Shown in pieces: positions 11,079-23,341 of a stretch of DNA of 52,431 bases. Made by a program: the position numbers and the translations under genes. Origin of the DNA: Glomus cerebriforme (lineage: Eukaryota > Glomeromycota > Glomeromycetes > Glomerales > Glomeraceae); assembly GCA_003550305.1 (NCBI GenBank), contig QKYT01000178.1:121955-174385 (forward strand). The letters are read 5' to 3'. Within the stretch, counting starts at the first letter, position 1, and every line of letters begins with the position of its first letter. Under the pieces are notes generated by a model. That model had not been told where the DNA came from and did no database searches. It saw nothing but the letters and a program-made list of their open reading frames with translations.

Positions 11079-12428
11079 GTGTTTTGAAAAAAATCTGATC
11101 TGATTTAAATTCGCAGATTTGATCTGAAATGGATTCAGAATAGTTTGCAAATTTAAGATCTATGGATCTGATCTGAATCAAATAAATCTAATCTGAATCT
11201 GATCTGATCAGATTAGATTATGATATAAAAAAAGCTAGATTTGATCTGATCAGATTCAGATCTTTATATATTAAATATCGATAAAATAAAAAAAAGTTTT
11301 TTTTTATTTTTATTTTTTTTTAGATAACTTTCTCTTCTTTTTTTTAGAGACAGAACCTGGATGAATGAAAAAAATTTGAACGAACAGTTTCTAAATAAAC
11401 TAAAAGTGAATTCATTTTTTTATTTTTTTTTATTTAAGAGAACGTAACTAATGTCTTCCTTCTCTTTTTTTTAGGAAATCTGAACGAACAGATAACTGAA
11501 ATTTTAGATGAATATAAGTTTATTCTTTTTTTACTTTATTAATTATTAGAAAATGTAATTAACATTTACCTTTTCTTTTATTTTTAGATAATTGAACAAA
11601 TGAATGAAACTGAATGACTGGAATTTTAGATAAATGTAAGTTCATTCTTTTTTTACTTTATTAATTATTAGGAAAAGTAATTAACATTTCTCTTTCCTCT
11701 TTTTTTAGGAAATTAAATAAATGGACAAAACTAAATGAATGGAACTTGAATGAATAAACTAAGAGATGAGTTTATTCGTTTGTTTTATTTTTTTACTTTT
11801 AGGAAATATAATTAACATCTCCCTTCTTTTCTTTTTAAAAAACTGAATAAACGGATGAAACTGAATAAATGAAACTTAAATAAATAAACTAAAAGGTGAG
11901 TTCATTCATTTCTTTCATTTTTTACTTTCAGAAAACATAATTAACATCTTTCTTCTCTTTTTTTTAAGCTGAATAAATGGAATTTGAACAAATGAACTAA
12001 GAGATAAGTTCTTTTATTTCTTTCATTTTTTTACTTTTAAGAAATGTAATTAATGTCTCTCTTCTTTTTTTTAGAAAACTGGATGAACGGATGAAGCCAA
12101 ATGAATGAAACTTGAATGAACAAACTAAGAGATTAGTTCATTCATTTTTTTTATTTTTTTTTTATTTTCAGGAAATGTAATTAATATTTCTCTTTTTTTC
12201 TTTTTAAGAAACTGAATGAATAATTAGATTCAAATCAGATTAGTTTTAGATTTGAATTAGTTTCAGTTCAGTTTAGTTTTAGATTAATTAGATTTAGATT
12301 AGTTTAGTTTAAATCTGAATTAGTTTTAGATTAATTTAGATTTAGATCAGTTTAAATCTATTTTAGATTATATTCAGATCAGATTAAATTTAAATCAAAT
12401 CTGATCTGAATCAATCTGTTTGAAATAC
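11079..12428. mobile_element. TA-flanked non-autonomous element with GATCTGAA-rich ends
   Basis: Both ends abut TA dinucleotides (11077-11078 and 12429-12430). The termini are inverted: GTGTTTTGAAA on the left, GTATTTCAAAC on the right read on the minus strand. Each is followed by some 200 bases built from GATCTGAATCT-like words, in opposite orientation at the two ends. The middle is a minisatellite. A second copy of the left end occurs at 52262, also preceded by TA, which supports a genuine mobile family. TA flanks suggest a Tc1/mariner-like mobiliser, but no transposase lies inside. Confidence 0.65.
11321..12222. repeat. Minisatellite of about 120-bp units inside the element
   Basis: About seven diverged copies. 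Each has a T-rich tract ending in TTTTTAG, an A-rich segment with ACTGAATGAA words, a GTGAGTTCATTC-like step, another T-rich tract ending in TTTTCAG, and a GTAATTAACATCT landmark. Landmark copies lie near 11445, 11562, 11680, 11808, 11938, 12047 and 12177. Every unit therefore carries splice-acceptor-like and sometimes donor-like words. Confidence 0.8.
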
Positions 12429-12478
12429 TACATATAAGATATAATATATTTATGAATTATGCTAATTTATAGCATTAT

Positions 12479-13364
12479 GGATAAAGATGACACTGCAATT
12501 ATTTTTTCAATCTGCAATATTGCAGAATTTTGAGTTAAATTGCACATAGTAATTTACAATTTTACAATTCTAATCATGTGATTTATATAAAATATAAAAT
12601 TGCAAATTACTTAAGATCTAATAATTAGATTTTAATAAAATTTGTACTATTTGAATTCTCTCATTAAGACGAATTGAATGGTATAAATATCTCTTTCTAA
12701 TATTAATATTGATAAAGATACAACTACACAAACATTTAACAAATTTTGGAAATGAAACATGATTCAATAATTAGATTTTAATAAAATTTATATAATTTAA
12801 TTTGTCTTAATAAGAGAATTTGAATAGTGATAATTATATCTTGCTATCATTAATATTGACAGAAATAAAACTAAATAGATATTTAACAAATTTTAAAAAT
12901 GAAACATGATCCAATGATTAGATTCATTAAATTTTATACCATTTAATTCATCTCAATAAGAAGATTCGAATGATAGTAATTTTATCATTCTAGTATTGAT
13001 ATTGATATTGGCAGAATTATACTTTAATAAATTTATAAATATAATTTCAGTTAAAATTATATTAATTTTAGCCGAAATTGTAAAATCAAACCTTAATTTT
13101 CACAATTGTTTGCAATATCACAAATCACAATTATTCAGCAATTGCCTATTTGTGAACTCATCTTTAGTTATGAACATTATAAATTAATTATGATATTGCA
13201 AGCTAATTATAATATTGCAGACTAATTATAACATTGCAGATTAATTGTGAATTACAGATTATTGCGAATTACAGAATTGCAGATATTTAAACTTCAAAAT
13301 CTGTAATATTCTATAATATCACAAATTGCAATTAATCTGCAATTAGGATATTACAGCATTATCC
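12479..13364. repeat. Putative TIR element carrying tandem 146-bp units
   Basis: The outer parts (12479 onward, and 13364 backward on the minus strand) both begin GGATAA. Both share words such as CTGCAAT and AGAATTTTGAGTTAAAT/AGATTTTGAAGTTTAAAT in the same order, as decayed terminal inverted repeats would. The right arm also holds a short tandem of TAATTATAATATTGCAGA (13190-13270). No coding content is seen. Confidence 0.4.
12615..13030. repeat. Three tandem units of about 146 bp
   Basis: Units start at 12615, 12761 and 12908 with GATCTAATAATTAG, GATTCAATAATTAG and GATCCAATGATTAG. The first two units end in AAATGAAACAT. The first contains GACGAATTGAATGGTA, close to the core of the large palindrome at 47.3-47.8 kb, so the two repeats seem related. 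Confidence 0.75.
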
Positions 13365-14946
13365 TTACTTGTAAGAGATGTGTAGTTCAGAATTGAGATT
13401 AATATTTATTTGAATTTAATTGAATCTATACTGGAAAGGATAAATGATATAATCAAGAATAAAGGGATTATACAAGGTAATAGTAAGATGTAATTTAATA
13501 AATAAATATGTTAGTGATGGCATCTATTATTTTTTTGGTTTAAATCTAACTGGTTAAATATTGATTTCCAAAAGTCACATAAATAATGCAATGCTAAAAT
13601 GTAAAAAATCTTTGTGTAAATTTTTTTTCATATGATCAAATAAAAATAAAATTTTATATTTTAATGAAGTTTAATTTTACGAATACAATAAGCTTTGTTT
13701 TATTTTAATATGACTTATAAATTAAAAGTTATGTTAGTTTAAAATTTTATGTTTAACAGTTGCATTCTTTTTATAAATTACTGTATTATTAAAATACTAT
13801 ATGTAGATTTTAATTAAATTCTAAATATTCTATACTAATTATTTATATATTTTTTTTAGATTAACTTATTGTATTATTGCAATTTTCAGAATTCTGTATA
13901 TGTTGTAATTATTGAATGATTATAATTACAGAACAATTACAGGATAAATTGTCTAATTTTTGTCCAGTAATTGTCCTATAATTTAATAATTTTTTTATCA
14001 GATGATTTATAAAGTAGTAGTACAATTTTGAAAAGCATAATAAGCTAAGATTTATATAAGTTATTTCTTTAGAAAGATTATATTACCAATGGTAAATACC
14101 TTTCATCCTAGTTTAGTTAGTATAAGATAAAAGATAATTATATTTATTTTACTTCATTTTAAACAATTTTACAAATCTTTTATAAGTAAATATAATATTA
14201 TTTTTTTGATACAATTTTTTCTGCATCTATTTGTTTCTTCAAAATTTTTATCTTTATTTTTCTTTAAGCAGTTTTTAATTTAAAATATTTTTGTTTTTCT
14301 ATTTCATCTGATATAATAATTTGGTCTAATTCTTTGCTTCTTAATTTTTTATATTTATTAATTATTTCTGTTTTTATTTTTAATTTTGCTTTAACTTTAT
14401 TTTTGTAAGTTGCTTTGTTTTTTTTCTTAATTTCAGCTGATTTGATATATAAGATAACTCTTTTATGGTTCTCTATCTTTCTAATTCCTTTCTGTTTTTT
14501 TTTTAAACTTAAAATAGATTTAGCTAAACTATGAATTTCTTTGATTTTTAATTAATCCAAAATTGAAAAAAATATTTTGGTAATATAAAGTATATAATAC
14601 AAAAATGGAAATTTACATAAATATTATTATAAAATTTTTTTATTATTAATAAATCAAATAAAATTACGTTTATTATAAATTAAATTTAATGATAATAAAA
14701 GTCTAAATTTTAAAAAATATTTTTATAAGATCTATTAAGATTATCTTTTAATTTTAAACTTAATAATCTTAAGTAATTACTAAAAAAAAGTAATAATTTA
14801 GTTACTTCTATTTTCCATCTAAATAATTTAGAATATATCAATTATAAAAATAAATAATATAGTATGGTAAAAAAAATTTTTTTTGAAAGTGGTCTTTTCT
14901 ATTTAAGTAATTATAAATGACATTTTTGTAACCAAGTGAGTAAAAG
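13365..14946. other. AT-rich region; Lys-rich minus frame without ATG at 14276-14540
   Basis: Mostly low-complexity sequence. The minus strand has an open Lys/Glu/Ile-rich stretch of about 85 codons at 14276-14540 (KKKQKGIRKIENHKR and similar). It has no start codon and is flanked by stops; it may be a relic or chance composition. A weak inverted repeat around 13930-13985 shares ACAATTAC words on both strands. No real gene is called. Confidence 0.4.
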
Positions 14947-17900
14947 TTAATCTAAAATTATTGAAACACTTCCGCTCAACCTTAATATTTTAAAAAAATT
15001 AAATAAACCAATATTAGTATTTAATTTATTTAATTTAATATTTAATACTATTTATAATGGAAATTAACTTACCTCGCAATACGATTTGAATGGATAGAAC
15101 TCACCACCAAATCTTTTTTACCATCACCATCAAAATCAAATTTAATTATTTTGTGTCCAAATCTAGCTTGTCGTTCTCTTCCAACTAAACATGTTTCTGG
15201 ATTTATACTTTCTGATGATTTTGATTTTAATGAACCAAATGAATATCTAAAAATTTGTCCAGATTCTAAAAGGGAAAAAATAAATATGATATATATCATC
15301 CCATTATAAAATTAACACCAAATCCGTTAATAATTTACTCACCCCAATAAGTAAAAGGTTCAGAAGACCAAAATGATTTTTCATCAATATCCCACAATAG
15401 TGAACTGCCAAGATGTGAAGCACTTTCCGATCCACGTAATAATGCTAAAAGTCCTTTTCCAAAAATCATATCATGATCAGATAACTTTTTGTTTTCATTT
15501 AGATATTGCATATCAATCAATCTTATTGCTCCTGCTTGCCAATCTTTGCCATATAAAGGGAATCCTTTTTCATATGTTTCAGATTTAGAACCAACAAGAA
15601 GTAACTTTTCGCCATTCTCAAGAAAATCTCCTGCGATAATTGAACTATTTAAAAGAAAAATGTTGATTAAATATTTATTCATAATCATTCATTCATATTA
15701 TTGTTATATTACCTTCCAAATCCCTGAAATTTTTCTACTCCGCTTAAATCAAACACTTTTACAGGAATTTTCCCGCGCCCGTCAACTTTATCAATTATTT
15801 CAAACCCATAAATTCTACCACTCATTTGTGCATTTAAATGATTATCATATCCTGGAGCACCAACAATTATAATAGGATTTTGCATAGACTCTAATTTAAA
15901 ATAATTTATTGAGGATCCAAACCATTCGTACTGTTGAATACTTGGACTTACTATTGACCAATCGTAATCATGGATCGTTACAGTTCCTTTATGATCACTG
16001 GAACTTAAGAAAGCAAATACTCCTCCAGTATGCAATAAACGAGACTAAAAACATGTTAAATGTCATTAACGTATTAATCATATTATATAGTTAAGGAAAC
16101 ATGACTGAAAAATATTTACCATCCTCGATTTATTATAAATTCCACAATATGGACATCCAATTAATAAATCATCAAAACCATCACCATCCACATCACCGGA
16201 ACTTATATATTGTCCCATTGCTTCAATATGCCAATCGTTCTTTAATACAACTTGTTCTGGAATAATCTCCAAATCAGCTTTATTTCCTTTTAATCCTCCA
16301 TTCTTTCTTCCAAAATAAACATAAACCTTTCCATTATGAATATATTTTTTTGCACCAAATGACGGAGCAGAAACTGCTAAATCATCTATACCATCTTTAT
16401 TTAAATCAACTACGCTCATTGACCACCCAAATCTTGATTGTGGATCATTATTGCTCTTATCTTGTGGATTATATGCGTATATTATTTTATCAGCTATATC
16501 AAGAATATTTGTTGTTTCTGGTGTTTTAAATGAACCTGATTTTTTACCGTTTATTATAAATATTGCTCCAGTTTGTGGTATTTCTGGTTGGTTTGAATAA
16601 AATGGTGCGCTAATCGCTGAAAACAAATTTGAAATTTTAGAAATTTTAAAAAACGTGATGATCGATGATGATCAATAGCGATAATCTTATGATAGGTCAC
16701 CTAAATCTTGAATTCCATCTCCATTAAAATCTCCGAGTACCATATCATGACCAAGTTGAGCATAAGAATAAGGAATATTCAATATTATAGCATTATTTGA
16801 AACTGAACGACATTTTGCATCGAATGAGCTTTGATTTAAATCATTATGCGAAAGTAAATGATACGAATTTGTATCTTCATTAAATGAAGATAAAGATATT
16901 TGTTCATTTTTTGTTGGAACGTCTTGAAAGATTTGATCAAATCCATATTTTTCCACTTTTAAACTTTCCTCTTCTTCCTCCGTAGAGTCTTGTAATTCAG
17001 AAAAAGGTTCATTTGTGATTGGGTCTCTTAATAATTGTCGATGTATCTCGAAAGTACCGATCCCATTTTTTTCATGATATCTTATATTATATCCTAAAGT
17101 CTTCAAAATGTCTACGGAATTTTTATATAAAAAATTTACCATATCATTTGATGAAGGTTGATATTTTTTTTTTGGAAGTGTTCCAGATACCATTCGAAAC
17201 GTATTACACAATTCATGGTTATTGACAGAACCGAACTCGAACCATTTCGCTAATTCGTGCCAACAATCCGTTACATCTGCAGCCATATTGTTGAGTCCTA
17301 AAAAAATTATTTAAATATACTACCTTATTTTATTTATTATTTTTTTTTTTTTTTGAAATATAAAAAAGATTTACTTACCTCCTTTATGATATAATTCGAT
17401 TTGTTCAATTAAAAATGGTGACTACATAATGACTTATTATGTGAATTTAAGATAACGTTTTAAAGTAAATTAAAATAAATTTGTACAATTACCTTTTCTC
17501 CATAATATGCGAAAAAAAGTTTTCCAAAACGCTAAAAACGGGAATAATGAGTGAGCACTTCATATTATAATTTCAAAACTATTACTGCATTATCACTCAC
17601 TTTATTTGCCTGGGCCGCAGCAAACGCTCTTTTTGCGCAACCTGCAAGTTGATTTCCATCAACAATTCGATTCGTACGTCGGTAAATTTCTACCAAATCA
17701 TTAATTGGAAAACTCCATTTATCCTAATTAATTTTTTTTTTTAATAATAATTAAATAAATTGCGTATTTTTGTTTTAAATCAAAATTTTATCATACCCCC
17801 AAATAATCCAGATTCGTCATATGTGATAATGTAAATTCTCCTCCGGTATCAGCTACTTCATGAGCTTCCTCATAACTATTCATAAAATTCAAATCTGCCA

Positions 17901-18622
17901 TTGTACGTATAAACCCCGAATCTATTCCTATACTATGCCAAGTTACATCTGCTACTCCATGAGAAACAATTGCAAATAAAAACGATATTGTTCCCTAAAA
18001 ATTGATTTCGTCAAAGATGAGAAATTCATTATTTAAAAATGTGTATGTATTTTCAAGCTGCTGCGGACCTGTGCTATACTATCATGTTCCCAGGTTTCAT
18101 TATTATATTTTTCTCGAATATATTCTGCACCAGCTCTCATAAAAGGTGGCCAGTGGGCTAATTTGATGTTAAAAGATTAAAAGGCCAATTCATAGATTTA
18201 GTAAAATACTTCATATTTATATATAGAATTCAATTTATTATGAACCTTCTTCGGAAACATTGTCATTCCCCATGCAATGAAATCCCCTAAAGAATGGATT
18301 TTATTAATAATATGGCTGTTATTTTAAGAAAGAAGAAAGAAATTTAAATTTACCAATCTGGAAAAAAAGAACCAGCCTTTATGAGAAAAGTCAAAAAATT
18401 TTGTTAGTAAATTAAGCCAATTAAATTAATCGGTTAAACTAATTTTACCTGAACAAATTCAGGAGAATTATTCATGTATTCAAAATATTTATAATGTTGT
18501 TTTGTATGATAAAAAGTGTACATAGCTCTTTTTGTTACTTCATTATGCACACTAATACCACATGTGTAAACTACTGTAATTAATGAAAGAAAAGGAAATA
18601 AAAAGTATCGAAATTTTTTCAT
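14947..18622 (-). CDS. GPLD1: GPI-specific phospholipase D (GPI-PLD), 14 exons
   Basis: Exons (complement): 18449-18622, 18354-18376, 18246-18286, 18069-18157, 17797-17994, 17601-17723, 17493-17531, 17379-17421, 16701-17297, 16120-16616, 15713-16044, 15343-15644, 15073-15265, 14947-14980. These total 2685 nt and 894 residues, slightly longer than the animal enzyme. A hydrophobic signal peptide (1-20) precedes CGISVHNEVTKRA, the start of the zinc-dependent phospholipase domain. Family features follow in order: FFPDW, HWPPF, SHGVADVTWH, SYEEAHEVADTGGE (zinc-ligand His), SPFLIEQIE and GGLNNMAADV. The C-terminal half is an FG-GAP beta-propeller with calcium-type motifs DFNGDGIQD, DLNKDGIDD (513-521), DVDGDGFDD (584-592) and DFDGDGKKD (about 863). 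The known family cleaves GPI anchors outside the cell or in the secretory path. Every splice junction is phase-consistent; a 23-nt microexon is required. Transcribed divergently from the CLPTM1-family gene. Confidence 0.9.
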
Positions 18623-19743
18623 TTTTCTTTATTACCGCAGTGATGATAAAATTGTAAAAGAGGTAAACCTCCTCTTCTTTTTGTCTCATTTTCTGCATTT
18701 TTAAAAAAAACTAGTTTACTTGCGTAACTATTATATAATCGAGATCGCCTCCAATCAAAAAATTCTTTTATTTCTTAATATAGAAAATAAAGCCAGTCAA
18801 AAACATATGCAATTATTATTCCTTTTTAGATTAGCCGCATTTAGACAATTTTACTCCTTGTACATTACTCCGTCTTATAAACACACTACAACATTTCTCG
18901 GATAAATTCCTCCTTTTTTGGTATAAAAAAGAATCGTGAGAAACATTACCTTGGTATATAATATAAAATGGGCAAAAATCTGATATCAGACATATAATTC
19001 GTATTTGCAGATAAACAATTAACCCTCATGTGATTGAGATTAATTGAGATTGGAATTACTTATCGTAAACCGTGGTGTGTACGATTAAGATTTGATATAT
19101 ATAATAAGATAATTGATTTTTTTGTAAATTTCGTCTTGGAAGGGTATATTATTTCTTTAGATATGATTTTATTATGTTGAAATAATTTTTTAAATAAATA
19201 AACCGAAATATTTTTTACTGAAAACTTATGGTGAAGATATCAAGAATATATTGTTAGGCGAAAATCTTTTGTACTTGCCAAAGTTTACATAGATTTGTTT
19301 AATAGTAAAAGATGTAAAACATATAATTTTGTTTAGTATTGGGCTGTCTGTCTCAAATTTTGTAAAAAGCATGTTTCTTTATCATGTTTTTATGTTAAAT
19401 TTTTAATAAATTTATAAAATGAAAACAAATCGCGAAAATTTTTCTAGGTAAATGTTTCCTCCATCTTTTTTCTTTAAAATACTGCAAGAATTTTAAAGTG
19501 TGTATATATATATTTATATAATTATATTTCTTCGCGCATTTTCGTTTGAACAAACATCTAAGAATAAATGTTACACGAAACAAATCTGACCAATAAATCT
19601 TAATCGTAGTCTATACCCCTACCTTACGTCCTTACGTTAAGGATGCCCTGGAATTACGGGTTGATTGTGTCACGACTCACGAGATTTTTTTTTTATAAAA
19701 AGCGGTCGTCGATTTGATTTTTTCTCATTCTGAATATCAAATA
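18623..19743. promoter_or_regulatory. Shared intergenic region of the divergent GPI-PLD and CLPTM1 genes
   Basis: A stretch of 1.1 kb with no supported gene between two divergent starts. A locally GC-richer patch at 19610-19690 (CCCTACCTTACGTCC, then GTGTCACGACTCACGAG) lies about 60-130 bases upstream of the plus-strand start and is the likely core promoter. A small GAGG/CCTC hairpin lies near 18660. Specific factor sites are not claimed. Confidence 0.4.
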
Positions 19744-22476
19744 ATGTCATCATCCACAACAAATCCTGCAACTGATGTTCAGACAATAAATAATGAAAAT
19801 AATGAACAAAACGCTAATAATGGTAACAATAATGTAAGGCAGCAACGCCAACAACAAGAGCAACCGCAGTCAACATGGCAATCAATATTGCAAGTAATTA
19901 TTCGTCTAATGATAATTTACTATGTTGTTAATTTTTTTAAAGGCAAGTTTCGTCTAAATTTATGTTTAGATTTAAAATAATATTAATTATTTAATAATAT
20001 ATGAAGAAACGGGGTTTTTCTTTTAAATAGGGTCACAAAACAAACAGACACCTCCTCCACCTAAATTTGAATCTTTAAAAAGTAATGACAGCTTGCATAG
20101 TCAAGTTACTTCGAATTTTACTCCATCGTATTTACATCCATTATGGCCAGTGGATTCAAATATGGTAAATCATTATTAATTCATTACATCTTATCCATTT
20201 TCTAAAAAAAATTGTGCATTATTAGAATTTACACATATATGTTTCGGAAGATGAGAATTTTACTGATTTCAAAAACCTTGATGCTCGTATATGGTACTCT
20301 CCTATTCACCTTGGCGATTGGAATGACGAAAGAGACAAATCCATGGATATTCAAGCTTCTGTGGTAAGGTAGAGAAATTATTTTTCTTTTATAATTTCAT
20401 TTCATACTAATTCATTGAAATTACGTGTATATTTTCCTTAGAATGTACAAAACAATGGCACTTTATATGCACATATCTATCTTACTCTTCAAGAGGCTTC
20501 ACCGGATCCAACAGATTCAGCTTTTCAAGAAAACGATAGAGTGTATCAAAGAAAATGTAATATTAAAATTATTTATCATTTTAATAACTTAATTTTTTTT
20601 AAAGAATAGAGTCTAATAATTATTTTAATTTAGTATTGACAAGATATTATCCAAAGCGCAAAGTAATAAAGACAAAGAACCTTATTAGTAGCAGTGACGA
20701 TGACCAGAACGAAGAAGTTGAAGACCAAGAAGTAAAAAAAAAAAAAAAAAATAATATTTTGAGAGAGATATATGTATATTTTCTTATAATTGCAAAAATA
20801 TTTAACAAGTTGCCATATTTTAGACATCAGGTGTAACGCCAATCGTATCGTATTGGTACAAAAATTTAACGCTTAATATTGTTTCAGACAACAAAATTAT
20901 CCCATATGGTCAATTACAGCCTCCCGTCCAATCATGTAAGTTATAAAATAAATAATAAAAATATTATTCTATTTATTTAAATTCTACTGTTTATTTTTCC
21001 CTAATAGATATTCAATTAGATAAAACGACCTTGGATCCTTCAAGTAAAGCCGGATATTATCTTCCCATATTATTTGTTAATGATTTCTGGCTTCTCAGAG
21101 AACATTTGACTCCTATTAATGAAACAGTCAAGTAAGGTTTTCTAGGAAATTATTTTATTTTCTTTAAATAATTATTCTAATACGCTTGTTTTATTTAGAA
21201 CACTACCTTTAAATATCAAATATTATCCTATTTCATTATGGAAATTACAGCTATATGTTCAAATGGGTGAATCATTCAGGACACAAGCAGAAATGATGGG
21301 TGGAGATGCACATAGTGAATTTGATGAAATTAAGAGAATGTTAAGAGAAACGAATCCAATTCTATTAGGTGTAACTTTTACAGTATCAATATTGCACAGT
21401 GTTTTTGAATTCCTGGCCTTTAAAAATGGTAATAATTAATTTTTTTTTTTAAAAAAAAAAAAAATTTCAAGGGCAAGCTTTTTTATAACTAATTTATAAT
21501 TATTATATGCTAGATATCGCTCATTGGAGAAATAAGGAAGAATTGACAGGAGTATCAGTTAGATCTATTCTATTAAATATATTCTTCCAGTTAGTGATCT
21601 TTTTATATCTAATGGATAATAATGAAGATACAAGTTGGATGATTTTAATTGGTCAGGGAATTTCATTGGCTATTGAAGTTTGGAAAATTAAAAAGGCTGT
21701 AGATGTTGAAGTAAGTTCGAGTCATATATATGTTTAAATAGCTAAAATTTTAATCAATATTTTCTTTTATTATAGATTAAACCATCTCAGAGATTTTTCA
21801 AATATTCAATAAGCTTCGTAGATAAACATAAACTTTCAGAGAGTGAAACAAAAACAAAGGAATACGACAGACTTGCTTTCAGATATTTGTCTTGGATAGC
21901 TTTCCCATTACTTTTTGGATATGCTATTTATAGTCTTATCTATAATACTCATAAGAGCTGGTATTCTTTTGTTTTGACAACTCTCGTCGGTTTTGTTTAC
22001 GCATTTGGCTTTATAATGATGACTCCACAATTATTTATAAATTATAAACTTAAGAGTGTAAGCATAATACTTTATTTAAACTTTATTTTTTAAATTAATA
22101 AATAAATTAATGCTTCATATTATATTTTAGGTTGCGCATATGCCTTGGAAGACACTTATGTATAAAACACTTGGTACATTTGTTGATGATTTATTTGCCT
22201 TTTGTATTAAAATGCCAACTTTACACCGTTTGGCATGTTTGAGGGATGATGTTGTCTTTTTTGTTTATCTATATCAAAAATGGAAATATCCAGGTAGCTT
22301 GATATTTTCGATTAGTTCTAAATAAATTCTTTGATATCCCTAACGATTGTTTTTTTATTAATATTTCTTCTTTCTTTTTTAAAGTTGACCATAAGAGAGC
22401 AAACGAATATGGGCAAGTTGGGTCAGAAAATCATGTAGAACAAATAGATCAAGCAGAAAGTAAAAAAGACAAATAA
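19744..22476 (+). CDS. CLPTM1: CLPTM1-family multipass ER membrane protein, 12 exons
   Basis: Exons: 19744-19942, 20031-20164, 20226-20363, 20442-20556, 20634-20773, 20824-20935, 21008-21131, 21199-21428, 21514-21710, 21776-22057, 22131-22293, 22385-22476. These total 1926 nt and 641 residues, close to the animal length. The start is the ATG at 19744; an upstream in-frame extension has only TTG. After a Gln/Asn-rich N-terminus come an N-terminal membrane segment (IIRLMIIYYVVNFF), a large domain with QNNGTLYAHIYL, and the family core FKNDIAHWRNKEELTGVSVRS from about 395. Membrane helices follow, then PQLFINYKLKS (547-557) and MPWKTLMYK. The C-terminus KKDK fits a KKxx ER-retrieval signal. The related CLPTM1L is described as a GPI-precursor scramblase; whether this protein scrambles lipid is inference. 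Intron 1 uses a GC donor (GCAAGT). Confidence 0.9.
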
Positions 22477-22692
22477 TATTTATTTATAGTCATAGGTGTA
22501 CTGCAGCATTGATATTTTAAAAAATGCATTTTAATACATTTCCACAAATAATTAGTTATCATATTTAACAATAAAAAAAGAAAACAAAAATTGCAAAATT
22601 TTAACTTCACATTTATTTATCAATTGATTGTATTTATACACTTTATCAAATTACGAGATAGACAAACTTATAGGATGGTCCTAAAGACAAAC

Positions 22693-23341
22693 CTATAGAA
22701 ACAAGTATACATCATCTTCTTCCAAATGATGCTTGTTATTTGAAACTTGGTGATTTTCTTTATATCTCTTGGAGTCATATTGATCAACGTTTCCATTGTA
22801 CCCTTCAACAGATTCTCCGCCTTTTCGTAAAATTTCATATGACTGAAGTTCATCCAATTCAACTATTAATTCATATTTAAATTATTTTGTTAATTGTAAA
22901 TAATGAAAACAAAAATTATATAAAAACGAAAGCACAAATATTGTTACCTTCACGTTTCACTCCAGTTTCTACAAAGGATTTAATAAGATTATTAAAAATG
23001 AAAATTATTTAACATTAAACAAACATGTCGAATTTACCATTTTCACTATCTGCACTTCTAATGAAAATCCAACCATCGTCTTCGTTCGGCCAATCAATAC
23101 CTTTAATTGAGTTAAGAATTACAGATGGTTGAAGGTGAGGTGATTGTGTGGAGGAATTAAATTGTGAATGATCTTGAGGTAATTGAGATAAAGACGGTGT
23201 TTGATCCTTTTTTGGATGAATAATGAGATTTTTTTGTTTTGGTAAAATGTTTGCTCCTGAAGCTATCTGTTTTAATGAACACAATGCATTTTTACGATAC
23301 GCGTTGAAGTTGGGTTCTTTGTTGTTTTCGTGATATGACAT
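22693..23341 (-). CDS. Small hydrophilic protein with two LIR-like motifs, 3 exons
   Basis: Exons (complement): 23038-23341, 22948-22968 (21 nt), 22693-22862; 164 residues. The splice signals (GTAAAT/TAG, GTAACA/TAG) keep frame and give a well-formed acidic C-terminus. Reading exon 3 in the other open frame gives an unrelated sequence and is rejected. The protein is Asn/Gln/Ser-rich, probably disordered, with no membrane segment. Two short motifs stand out: EDDGWIFI (about 88-95) and EEDDVYLFL at the extreme C-terminus. Both are acidic residues followed by an aromatic, two residues and an aliphatic, the pattern that binds Atg8/LC3 proteins. Family unrecognised; an adaptor role in autophagy is inference. 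Convergent with the CLPTM1 gene, with 216 bases between stops. Confidence 0.6.

Noticed and set aside
10605..11181. Two minus-strand frames of 91 codons
   Set aside because: Low-complexity Lys/Ile/Ser content running into the repeat element; no motif, no splice support.
14276..14540. Lys-rich minus-strand coding stretch
   Set aside because: No start codon, low complexity, and stops at both sides; kept only as a note in the intergenic entry.
22668..22862. Open minus-strand frame starting MNWMNFSHMK
   Set aside because: It lies in the wrong frame of exon 3 of the spliced LIR-like gene. The phase-consistent frame gives an acidic protein ending at 22693.
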